From CAYVAP01 sp964343195 (lineage in GTDB: Bacteria; Bacteroidota; Bacteroidia; J057), in the NCBI GenBank assembly GCA_964343195.1, contig CAYFIR010000015.1, positions 1 through 64,000 on the forward strand: 64,000 bases of DNA. Direction: 5' to 3'. Below, in pieces: positions 7,011 to 15,640 of the stretch (positions within the stretch are counted from its first letter, which is position 1; each line of letters opens with the position of its first letter). The position numbers and the translations under genes are program-made. Below the pieces are notes generated by a model. The model was given only the letters and a program-made list of their open reading frames with translations. It was not told the origin of the DNA and made no database searches.

Positions 7011-9605
7011 CTATCCCACCATTTCGGCAATGGAAGCACTTTCGGTTACCTCGACGCGCTGCCATTCGTTGTTGGGTTGTAGCTCCCACAGGGTCAGGGT
7101 TTGGGGGTCATAAACCCGCAGGTTAACCCACTCGCCAAAGAACATCCGCTGCAGGATGCTGTGTTTGGCGACCAATTGCTTGACGCGCTGCAGGGGCGCT
7201 ACGACCCAGGCCATCAGGCGCAGGGGCTTGTGAAAGAATACCCCGTCTTCGCTTGCCACAGATTGAAGGGGCAGCCCGTGCATCAGGTCGCTGCCATTGC
7301 CCTGCATCACGCCGATCTTGCCCACTACGTTGTGGGTGAACTTGTTCCCACTGCCAAAGGCCACCGGATCGACCGTGGAGAAGTAGTACTGGCTATTGAT
7401 CCACTGCGCCACCACGAGCGGTGCAGTAAGGATTACCTCCAGCGACTTGGACTCCGCATCCTGCTCCCAGTCATAGGAGTGGAGGAAGCTGCGGCCCCGT
7501 AGGTCCAATGACTGGGTCATGTTGCGAGGAGCTACGATGAAGGCGGCATTGCCAGCCAGTCCCCACTCGGGGCGCACCTCGGCCCAGTCCTGGCTCTTGC
7601 GCAGTAATTCCTCGGCGACCGTGTCTTCTTCGAAGTTCCGGGTACGCCACTGCAGGTTGGCGCGCTGTGCCTGCTTCAGACCCTGACGCAAATCGGCTAC
7701 CTGCTCGGCTTTTTCGTCAGACAGCTCTGGCAAATGCAGCAACTTCACCTCGTCCGTGGTGGTGTTGTGCTCAGCTCCCAGAAAAAGGGTGTCCGTCGGG
7801 ATGTCGATGCCTTCCTGACGGAGAGCTGCCCGTACCTTGGGCTGGTTGAGAATGGTCGCCATGGCGACCGCGTTGCCGCCTCCGTGGGAACCGCCACAGG
7901 CTCCGCAGTCCAGTGCAGAGGCATAGGGGTTGTTCTCGGTTTCGCTGCCGTGGCCACACATTACCACGAGCGGAGCGAAGTTTCGGGTCAGGCCCATCAT
8001 GCGCAGGCCATTGCCCGCATACTTCACCTGCTGCTCAAATGGAATCCCCAATCCGATGGATTCACCTGCGGGAGGGATGGGATCCGGCGCGTAGGAAACG
8101 CCAGGCCTGATTTTACCGATCACCTTGTTTACCAGTTGCTGCCACTTGCGGGGCAGGAGGCTGCGTCCCAGGGTATTGAGTCCCGCCAGGAGTCCCATGG
8201 CTTCCACCGCTGCAAAGGGCGTAGCCAGGTTATATTTCAGCGACTTATAAGTGCGCTTGAGGTTTGAGATGGCCTGGGTTCCGTGCTGATAGCGTTCGAT
8301 ATGCTGGTGAGAGGTGCAGGAATGAGGAACCTCTGCCAGGTTGTGGGCAGGTTGCAACAGCACCGGGAGCGACTTGACACGCTTGCCGTCGTGGCGCTCG
8401 ATGGCAATGGGTAGGCCAAAGAACCCTGCAAAGCCGAAAGTCTCGTACGCTCCGCTTTGCTCCAGTTGACGACGAAACGGCTCAGAGCGCACGTCGATGC
8501 AGAAGACCATCTGAGCTTCCGGGCGCTCAGCCTTAACAGCTCTTTTCTCCTGCAAAATCAGCGTCCGGGAAAGGTCATGTCGGAACCCATTCTCCCAGGA
8601 TTTCAGTAGTTCTACCTGCAATTTCCGATGGGCCTCGGAGATCCCCTGTAGCCACTCACCCAGGGCTGCGGATTCCTCTGGCATTTCCTCGCTCAGGTGC
8701 TCGGCGGCCCACTGTGCCATCCTCACCATGATGGGGTGAACCGCAGGAGATTCCTGTACTGGCTGTCCGCCATGTTCCAGGAATTGGAGCAGCAGCCTTA
8801 CCGCCAGGTAGTCGGTCAGGTTGATGGGATAGCGGTTCTGAGCGGGGTAGTCCCGCTGAACCTGACGCCACTTGATAAATCCAGTCCAGCCAGGCAGGCT
8901 GAAGAGGTGGTCTCTCAGGAACTTTTCCTGCTGCGCTTCTTCAATATCGAGATGAAGCATCAGCACAGCTATGGCCTCCAGACTGGAATCGGGCAGGTTC
9001 TTGATGGTTTCTGCTGCACGTCTGTAAACAGGGTCATGCTGGAGCAAGGATTTTACACTCGCCCAAAAGCCCAATTCTCGCTGTGGCATCGGCCAGCCTG
9101 CCTGTCCTTCATCCAGAAAGGCTCCCAGCCAGTGGATCACCCGGTAGTTGACCACTTCATCAATGCGTGGCAGCAAAGGATCTTCGATGTTTTGCAGCGC
9201 CTGCTTCAGCTTAGCCTGCCTGGGCATGCGGGTTGGGGTGGTATCATCAAATGTATCCACCAGCTTGTCCAGGGCCTGTACGGGTGAGCGAAATAGCTCA
9301 CTTACCTCAGGCAATACCGTTTCGATGGCCTGCTGACGGGCTTCCGGGCTGATTTCCCCCTGCTTGATCGCCTGACGCAGTTGTCCCATAGTAGGGAGTC
9401 CGTTGGCCCGAAACAGAGAGGAACCCTTTTCTATGGCTTGCTCGAAGGGCTTGTCGGCCAGTCCTTCCAGCGGGTTGCACGCCACTGCCGTGGACAGCGG
9501 CCAGTTAGGAGCGACCAGTTGGGAGAGATCCTCCAACAGAGAGGCCAACGTTGGGGTTCTTTCTGCGGTAGAAACCAGGATGTTATCGTTAGGATGAGAA
9601 TGCAT
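7011..9605 (-). CDS. DabA, inorganic carbon transporter subunit (DUF2309)
   Basis: An 864-residue member of the DUF2309/DabA family, the beta-carbonic-anhydrase-like half of the energy-coupled DAB CO2 pump. The four residues that hold zinc and the catalytic aspartate in characterised DabA are recognisable: C369 and D371 in VFCIDVRSEPFRR, H552 in MCGHGSETENNPYAS, and C567 in LDCGACGGSHGGGNA. The spacings (2 between C and D, 15 between H and C) match the Halothiobacillus protein as I recall it. The start is MHSHPNDN at 9605. DabA sits at the inner face of the membrane on DabB and is thought to hydrate CO2 to bicarbonate, driven by ion flow. The gene follows dabB by 62 bases on the same strand. 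Confidence 0.95.
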   Translation of the reverse strand: MHSHPNDNILVSTAERTPTLASLLEDLSQLVAPNWPLSTAVACNPLEGLADKPFEQAIEKGSSLFRANGLPTMGQLRQAIKQGEISPEARQQAIETVLPEVSELFRSPVQALDKLVDTFDDTTPTRMPRQAKLKQALQNIEDPLLPRIDEVVNYRVIHWLGAFLDEGQAGWPMPQRELGFWASVKSLLQHDPVYRRAAETIKNLPDSSLEAIAVLMLHLDIEEAQQEKFLRDHLFSLPGWTGFIKWRQVQRDYPAQNRYPINLTDYLAVRLLLQFLEHGGQPVQESPAVHPIMVRMAQWAAEHLSEEMPEESAALGEWLQGISEAHRKLQVELLKSWENGFRHDLSRTLILQEKRAVKAERPEAQMVFCIDVRSEPFRRQLEQSGAYETFGFAGFFGLPIAIERHDGKRVKSLPVLLQPAHNLAEVPHSCTSHQHIERYQHGTQAISNLKRTYKSLKYNLATPFAAVEAMGLLAGLNTLGRSLLPRKWQQLVNKVIGKIRPGVSYAPDPIPPAGESIGLGIPFEQQVKYAGNGLRMMGLTRNFAPLVVMCGHGSETENNPYASALDCGACGGSHGGGNAVAMATILNQPKVRAALRQEGIDIPTDTLFLGAEHNTTTDEVKLLHLPELSDEKAEQVADLRQGLKQAQRANLQWRTRNFEEDTVAEELLRKSQDWAEVRPEWGLAGNAAFIVAPRNMTQSLDLRGRSFLHSYDWEQDAESKSLEVILTAPLVVAQWINSQYYFSTVDPVAFGSGNKFTHNVVGKIGVMQGNGSDLMHGLPLQSVASEDGVFFHKPLRLMAWVVAPLQRVKQLVAKHSILQRMFFGEWVNLRVYDPQTLTLWELQPNNEWQRVEVTESASIAEMVG

Positions 9606-9667
9606 GCTTGCGAAGATTGTTTGAATCGAATTAGGTAGGGTGAAGGGGGCTGAGGCTGGGATATGGC

Positions 9668-11149
9668 TTACCAGCGGTAGGTCTCGCGGCGGAGGGTCAC
9701 GCTACGTCGCACGGGCTGGCTCAGGCGGAAAGCCCAGGTGTAGAGGGTCGAAAGCCACTTCTGAACCTGCTCGTCGGGAAGATATGGGCGGAACAGGGAA
9801 GCCAGCCACGCTCCAACGAAGACGAACACGACTACCAGGTGGAGGGGCTGTAGTGGCTGCGCCGAGCTAAAGGGAAAGGCTTGCTCCAGCCATGCGACAG
9901 AAGCCCCGTAGAGGGTTGCACCTCCCAGGCCTACCACTGCCGCCAGGGTCAGCTTGCCCAGCGAACGGCTGTCACGCAGCAGGCTCATGGCCGTGTGTGC
10001 GATGGTGATCCCACAGAAGATCAGCAGCAGGGAGTAGGTAGAATCAAGGGGACCTATTGCACCCGTAAACTGGACAAAAATCCAGGCACCCGCAGCGCCA
10101 ATGAGCAGCCCTGCGCTTAGGGTAGGCAGGGCCATGGAGCCCGTCAGGCGAAGGCTCTGATTGGTAGGAGCCTTGATGGCTCCGCCAGCACCGAGGAAGA
10201 GGGAGGCCTTGAACAGGCCGTGCCAGATCATGTGGGCCATAGCCGCAGGAAATAGTCCCAGTCCACACTGCATGATCATAAAGCCCATTTGGCCAACAGT
10301 AGAGCAGGTCAGCGTACGCTTGATGTCAGGCTGCACCAGCATCCAGGCGGTTCCGAGCAGGGCTGTCAGTCCACCGAGGATGAACAGCATGTCAAAGGAC
10401 CAGGTGGCCAGGGGCAGCAGGGGAAAAAACTTGTACAGGATGATCCCACCACCATTGACCAGGCCTGCGTGCATAAAGGCCGATACAGGGGTCGGGGCAT
10501 TGGCCGAGGCGATGAGCCAGCCATGCAGGGGCCAGTTCGCACTCTGGAGCAGCGCCGCAAACACGACCAAGGCCACCGCAATAGAAATGGTATGAGCGCC
10601 GAGGGCTGCAACATTGAGTTCTGAAAGCAGCCAGGTGCCCTGATCGACATATAGCAGGATCGCTACTCCGCTCAGCAGCAGCGTAGCAGCCCCAAGGTAG
10701 CCGACAATCATTTTGCCCGAGTGTCCAGCCGCTTTCCAGACTCCCTGGTGTTGGACCAGGCGTCCCAGTAAGACATTGCTAAGCAACAGGCTTCCAGCCA
10801 ATACGAGGGTATGGTTGGCCGTGACGAAGACAATCAACGAAAACGTAATGGCCACCAGATTTTGCAGGGTGCGCCGCTGATTACGGTTGCCTGCCAGGTG
10901 GCGCAGGCTATATGTGAGGACGATCCAGCTGATGAACGAAACCAGGGCAGTCAATACGTAGCCTTCGGTTGACAGGCTGAGGAGGGTATTCGCCACGGGC
11001 TCCGGAGCCATGATCCACTGCACGATACTCATGAGAAATGCCAGGCCCATGAGCATGGGAGCGGGCCAGATGGGCCATTTTGAAGCTCTTCCCAGGCTGA
11101 GGTCCAGCCAGGCAAAGGCGATTATTCCAAGTATAAGGTAGGTAAGCAT
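9668..11149 (-). CDS. DabB, NuoL/MrpA-like membrane subunit of the carbon pump
   Basis: A 493-residue polytopic membrane protein of the proton-conducting NuoL/M/N/MrpA superfamily. Typical core sequence includes SANWPLHGWLIASANAPTPVSAFMHAGLVNGGGIIL (as two parts around residue 210), the signature region of antiporter-like subunits, and a lysine-containing helix LVQPDIKRTLTCSTVGQMGFM further on. About 13-14 hydrophobic helices are visible. With DabA immediately downstream it forms the two-gene DAB operon, where DabB couples ion translocation to CO2 hydration. It is the first gene of the operon and starts at an ATG. Its length is usual for DabB and much shorter than true NuoL. No other complex I gene is nearby, which supports DabB. 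Confidence 0.92.
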   Translation of the reverse strand: MLTYLILGIIAFAWLDLSLGRASKWPIWPAPMLMGLAFLMSIVQWIMAPEPVANTLLSLSTEGYVLTALVSFISWIVLTYSLRHLAGNRNQRRTLQNLVAITFSLIVFVTANHTLVLAGSLLLSNVLLGRLVQHQGVWKAAGHSGKMIVGYLGAATLLLSGVAILLYVDQGTWLLSELNVAALGAHTISIAVALVVFAALLQSANWPLHGWLIASANAPTPVSAFMHAGLVNGGGIILYKFFPLLPLATWSFDMLFILGGLTALLGTAWMLVQPDIKRTLTCSTVGQMGFMIMQCGLGLFPAAMAHMIWHGLFKASLFLGAGGAIKAPTNQSLRLTGSMALPTLSAGLLIGAAGAWIFVQFTGAIGPLDSTYSLLLIFCGITIAHTAMSLLRDSRSLGKLTLAAVVGLGGATLYGASVAWLEQAFPFSSAQPLQPLHLVVVFVFVGAWLASLFRPYLPDEQVQKWLSTLYTWAFRLSQPVRRSVTLRRETYRW

Positions 11150-11702
11150 GGTGAACAGTTAAATTTGGCGCGAAGGTATAAGGCCTCTTTGTATAATTAT
11201 TATTTTTTTATTTTCTGATTTGTATAAGCATTTTTTATGAATTCCAATAGGAGGCGGCTGGGTGACTGACAGGCGGGTGCCGGAAGCCTATGCCGCCCAG
11301 TAGGATCAACCGCATGCGGGCTTACCTTTTCTGTGGCAAAACAGCCACTTGCACGCAAAGAAAAAGGGGGGAGAAGGGAGCGGACTAAGCGAACCACACA
11401 GAACCAAAAAAATTGAGGTTTTCGCACAAATAGTCATACCCGTGGAGATAGATCCCGATGATAACTACAGGGGTCAGACAGGATCTTGAGAGCAGGAAAA
11501 ACCAGATACCATTCACTGGTTGACAGTCAGGGTGATTGAGAGAGATTAAACTTTCATTCGGTGAAAAGGTATCTCAATCTGATATTTTCCCGTATCGCTA
11601 GTAAACCTCCAACCATACTTCTCATGGACATAAACTCCTGAGCACCCAGGGGCTCAATCTTGGTTCTCTGTTCCATATCAATAGTATTATTTCATACCTT
11701 TA
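11150..11702. other. Gene-free region between dabB and the sensor fusion
   Basis: This 553-base divergent spacer must hold the dabBA promoter and that of the plus-strand sensor gene, but I cannot place either with confidence. It contains a nested inverted repeat at 11325-11367: CCTTTTCT (11325-11332) against AGAAAAAGG (11359-11367), enclosing GTGGC/GCCAC with a 6-base loop (11333-11348). Open frames in it, such as 11200-11427, have unconvincing composition and no ATG with context. I see no coding gene here. Confidence 0.5.
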
Positions 11703-14700
11703 ATGGACAGAACCTCCCCTTGCATGAGTAAAGGAAGTAGATTGATAGCTGTTTGTGTCATCTTGTGGGCCAGCCTGCTGGGTTCCCATAGGCTCATGGC
11801 ACAGAAAATCTGGGTAGAGCCAGTTGACTATCAGCTATCAGACACTCTTACCATATTTGTGGACATCAAAGCCTGCCGCATCCAGACGCTTCTGGGGCAG
11901 GATTCGGTCTTTTTCTTTCCCGTCATTCCATACCTGGAAGATGAGAAAAAAGGGACCTGGGCTTCTTCAAATCCCGAGATGGCGATGACGCCCGAGGGAG
12001 AGGATGTCTGGAGCTTTGAATTGGTTCCTACGGAATTTTACGACCTGGACAGTTTGAGCCTTGCGCAGTATGGGTGGTGGTTCCTGCTCAAGGCCAAAGA
12101 CGGCCTGGAGGGAGTCAACCAGGAAGCGCAACTGGCTACCGAGAACCTGTACCTGATTCGTGCACCCTATAACCCTCTTTATCTGATCAGTGCCAATGTC
12201 GATGACATTGAAAGCCCGAGTCAGTACCTGAGCTATCCCCTAAGGGAATATTTGATGGTGCTCCCTGATCCTGGTGAGAGACGGTCGATTGATGAGGCGT
12301 TAGGAGCCAGGGATTCGGGGGAGTTTACCTTCATTGATGAGATGCCGAATCAGGATTTTCTTCGGCAGCCCTTCTGGTTACATACCGTAGTCAAGAATTC
12401 GCTTGATCTGCCGATGACCCATACCCTGATACTGGGTAACTGGGTCAAGTCCTGGGATCGTGCGAAAGTATTCCTTGTCGATAGCCTGGGCCGGGTTGAT
12501 ACCCTCCTGACGGGATACGAGGTGCCCATTGGGCAGAAGCCCATTCGGGACTGGCGCAATCTCATCCCGCTAAACCTCGGGCCAGGAGAGGAAGTCGAGA
12601 TCTACGTCCAGTTTATTGAACTGGCCTCTCACGAATTGATTCCCGATCAGGACCTGAGCCTGCTGTCGGAAATACATTTCCCCTACCTCTTGAGCAAGGA
12701 GAGAGATTATCACATCACCTTTGCCTTTTTGGGATCGGTGCTGGGATTTATCATCCTGTTTTATCTGTTGTGGTTTTTCATGACCCGAAAAAAGGAGCAG
12801 GTATTCTATGCCCTGCTTTGGACAGGATTTCTGCTAGCGCTGCTGATTCCCTCCCCCGAGGGGCATTTTTTCGCCATCAACCACTATTTTCCCCTTGTTC
12901 AGAATCTCTTCAATCTTTCCATTGCCTGGCTGTTTGTCTCCAGCATCACGTTGTGGGGGATACTGGGGTTTTCCATTCACTACCTCAACATTCCGTATTT
13001 CTACCCCAAGTACCTGACCTATGCGCGTGTGCTGGCTTTGTTGCCAGTGGTGGGGTTTGTGCTGGTGATCATTAACTACGCTTTTCCTCACTGGTTTCCA
13101 TACGATCCTGCTGGTTTTAAAGGCTTCATTTACAGGCCTACTACGACCATCAGGAGCGTATTACTGGGTGGTTCTTTCATTTTTTCCCTGATTATGGGCG
13201 TCAAGGTCCATCAGTTGGGATTCAAACCAGCCCGATATTTTCTGATTGCCTTCCTGCCGCTAACGGCCGCGACCAGTTTGCTGGCTCTTTCCAATATTGT
13301 CCGGGAGTTCCAGCCTGACCAAGGTGAGCAGTTTGAATTTGGGCTTGCTCCCGGATGGGAGATTGTCAACAATGCCTGCATGCTGCTGGCCATGATCCTC
13401 TTTGCCCTGGCTATGGGGTACAAACAAAAAAGGCTGGAGGAGGACCACAACCACGCACAACAACAACTGCTGGCCGCTCAGGAAAAGTCCATTGAGGAGC
13501 AGAAGAAGGTGAACGACCGCCTACGGCAGATGGACCAGCTTAAGGACCAGTTTCTTGCCAATACTTCACATGAACTACGTACGCCCCTGAATGGAATCAT
13601 CGGATTGTCCGAGGCTCTTGAAGAAGAGGAGCATGATACCGGCAAGCAGGAAAATCTGTCCATGATCATTTCCTCGGCCAGGAGACTTAGTTCTCTCGTC
13701 AACGACATCCTCGACTTTTCCAAGCTGAAAAACCATGAGATCGAGCTTCGCCGCAAGCCCCTGGACCTCAAGGCGTTGGTAGATGTCATCATCCGCATTC
13801 ATCAGCCACTGATTGAAGGCAAAAACCTGGAACTGGTCAACGAGATTCCCGAAGACACCCCCCTCATCCACGCCGATGAGGACCGCATGCAGCAAATTCT
13901 GTTCAACCTGATCGGAAATGCCGCAAAGTTCACCGAGCGGGGCGAAATCGTGGTAAAAGCCATGGCGGATGGTGATATGGTGAAGGCCTCAGTCAGCGAC
14001 ACTGGCATTGGTATTCCGGAAAACAAGCGGGATGCCATTTTCCAGGCCTTTGAGCAGGGCGATGGATCCATCCAGCGGGAGTTTGCTGGTACCGGACTCG
14101 GGCTCTCCATTTCCCGCAAACTGATAGAGGAGCACGGTGGGGCCATGTGGGTAGATTCTGTTTTGGGCGAAGGGTCTACATTCTATTTCACCCTCCCACA
14201 GGCATCGGCAGCATTTTCTGGACCTGTATCTGCGCAAAATACCCCTGTTAACAACTCACAGCTAGAGAAAGAAGCTGCCTCAAAATCTGAACCCGGAAAG
14301 GTAACCCCGGTAGTCAAGGCCGATCCTGACACACCGATTGATTCAGACCAGGCTTTACGGATCCTCGTGGTGGATGATGAACCAATCAACCATCAGGTAA
14401 TCAAAAATCACCTCAAGAGCAATGAATACAGGATGACCTCTGCACTTGATGGGGAGGAAGCTCTATCTTACATAGAAGGGGGACAACAGTTTGACCTGGT
14501 GCTGCTCGATGTGATGATGCCAAGAATGTCCGGATATGAAGTTTGCCAGCGCATCCGGCAGCAATACCTGCCCTCAGAGTTGCCGGTTATCATGGTAACC
14601 GCCAAGAATCAGGTAGCAGATCTGGTGCAGGGGCTGGACATTGGAGCCAATGATTACCTGGCCAAGCCTTTCACCAAGGATGAGTTCCTGGCGCGCCTCA

Positions 14701-15572
14701 AAACCCATCTCAACCTGCACCGCATTAATACGGTTACTAACCGATTCGTCCCATCCGAGTTCATTCGCAGTTTGGGCAAAGCGACCCTTACCGAGGTCAA
14801 ACTCGGCGACCTGGTGGAGAAGGAGGTGACGGTGTTTTTCTCCGACATCCGAGACTATACCTCCCTGGCTGAGACCATGGCGCCAGCTGAGAATTTTCGC
14901 TTTGTCAATGCTTATGCGGGCAGAATGGGACCCATTATCCAGTCACATCACGGCTTTGTGAACCAGTACCTGGGAGACGGCATCATGGCCATCTTTCAGC
15001 ACAGCCCAGCAGACGCACTGACGGCTGCCATCGCCATGCAGCACCGCCTGGTCAACTACAATGCGGAGCGAAAAAACCTGAGCCGGATGCCTATCCGGGT
15101 GGGAATGGGGCTGCATACAGGACCGCTGGTAATGGGCATCATTGGGGACAATCGACGCACCGATGCGGCGACCATTTCCGACACCGTGAATACCGCTTCG
15201 CGAATGGAGTCCCTGACCAAAACCGTAGGAGCGCAGATCCTGCTAAGTGAGCAGTCGGTAGCCGGATTGCAACACACAGAGCAGTATCACCTACGCTATC
15301 TGGGCAAAGTATTCGTTAAGGGAAAGCGGGAGCCGATTGGCATTTACGAATGCTATGATGGAGACCCAATGCCCATCCAGCAGTTAAAGGCCGAAACCTC
15401 CGATCAGTTTGACCAGGGCATTGCCCTCTACCTGCAGCAGCAGTTCCGGGAGGCCATTTCTGAATGGGAAGGAGTCCTCGACGTCAACCCCGATGACCGC
15501 GTTGCGCAGTATTTCTGTCAGCAGGCCCTGCATCACCTGACCCATGGAGCACCCGAAGGGTGGGTGGGGTAG
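11703..15572 (+). CDS. 7TMR-DISM hybrid histidine kinase-receiver-class III cyclase fusion
   Basis: A 1289-residue signalling protein. The signal peptide ends near LMAQ; the ATG at 11703 or at 11724 (MSKGSRL) could start it. Residues ~30-335 are an extracytoplasmic 7TMR-DISM type sensing domain, ~338-580 hold about seven helices, then a coiled coil leads to the dimerisation domain with H623 (TSHELRTPLNGIIG). The ATPase has NLIGNAAKF, DTGIGIPE and GTGLGLSISR. A receiver follows (ILVVDDEP from 887, phospho-Asp D936 in LLDVMMP). The end is a class III adenylate/guanylate cyclase (~1035-1215) with metal aspartates D1048 and D1092 and the transition-state Asn/Arg in SDTVNTASRMES, so it looks active, then a short TPR-like tail. 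It probably converts an extracellular cue to phosphorelay and cyclic nucleotide output. The gene stands alone. Confidence 0.92.
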   Translation: MDRTSPCMSKGSRLIAVCVILWASLLGSHRLMAQKIWVEPVDYQLSDTLTIFVDIKACRIQTLLGQDSVFFFPVIPYLEDEKKGTWASSNPEMAMTPEGEDVWSFELVPTEFYDLDSLSLAQYGWWFLLKAKDGLEGVNQEAQLATENLYLIRAPYNPLYLISANVDDIESPSQYLSYPLREYLMVLPDPGERRSIDEALGARDSGEFTFIDEMPNQDFLRQPFWLHTVVKNSLDLPMTHTLILGNWVKSWDRAKVFLVDSLGRVDTLLTGYEVPIGQKPIRDWRNLIPLNLGPGEEVEIYVQFIELASHELIPDQDLSLLSEIHFPYLLSKERDYHITFAFLGSVLGFIILFYLLWFFMTRKKEQVFYALLWTGFLLALLIPSPEGHFFAINHYFPLVQNLFNLSIAWLFVSSITLWGILGFSIHYLNIPYFYPKYLTYARVLALLPVVGFVLVIINYAFPHWFPYDPAGFKGFIYRPTTTIRSVLLGGSFIFSLIMGVKVHQLGFKPARYFLIAFLPLTAATSLLALSNIVREFQPDQGEQFEFGLAPGWEIVNNACMLLAMILFALAMGYKQKRLEEDHNHAQQQLLAAQEKSIEEQKKVNDRLRQMDQLKDQFLANTSHELRTPLNGIIGLSEALEEEEHDTGKQENLSMIISSARRLSSLVNDILDFSKLKNHEIELRRKPLDLKALVDVIIRIHQPLIEGKNLELVNEIPEDTPLIHADEDRMQQILFNLIGNAAKFTERGEIVVKAMADGDMVKASVSDTGIGIPENKRDAIFQAFEQGDGSIQREFAGTGLGLSISRKLIEEHGGAMWVDSVLGEGSTFYFTLPQASAAFSGPVSAQNTPVNNSQLEKEAASKSEPGKVTPVVKADPDTPIDSDQALRILVVDDEPINHQVIKNHLKSNEYRMTSALDGEEALSYIEGGQQFDLVLLDVMMPRMSGYEVCQRIRQQYLPSELPVIMVTAKNQVADLVQGLDIGANDYLAKPFTKDEFLARLKTHLNLHRINTVTNRFVPSEFIRSLGKATLTEVKLGDLVEKEVTVFFSDIRDYTSLAETMAPAENFRFVNAYAGRMGPIIQSHHGFVNQYLGDGIMAIFQHSPADALTAAIAMQHRLVNYNAERKNLSRMPIRVGMGLHTGPLVMGIIGDNRRTDAATISDTVNTASRMESLTKTVGAQILLSEQSVAGLQHTEQYHLRYLGKVFVKGKREPIGIYECYDGDPMPIQQLKAETSDQFDQGIALYLQQQFREAISEWEGVLDVNPDDRVAQYFCQQALHHLTHGAPEGWVG

Positions 15573-15640
15573 CAAGTTCAAAAATTAGGAGGAGTTCAAC
15601 GTTCGCAGTTGGGAGATGGGACATTCGCCACATCATCCCC

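Noticed and set aside
11200..11427. 75-residue minus-strand ORF in the dab spacer
   Set aside because: Low-quality composition, no supporting start context, and it overlaps the inverted-repeat structure.
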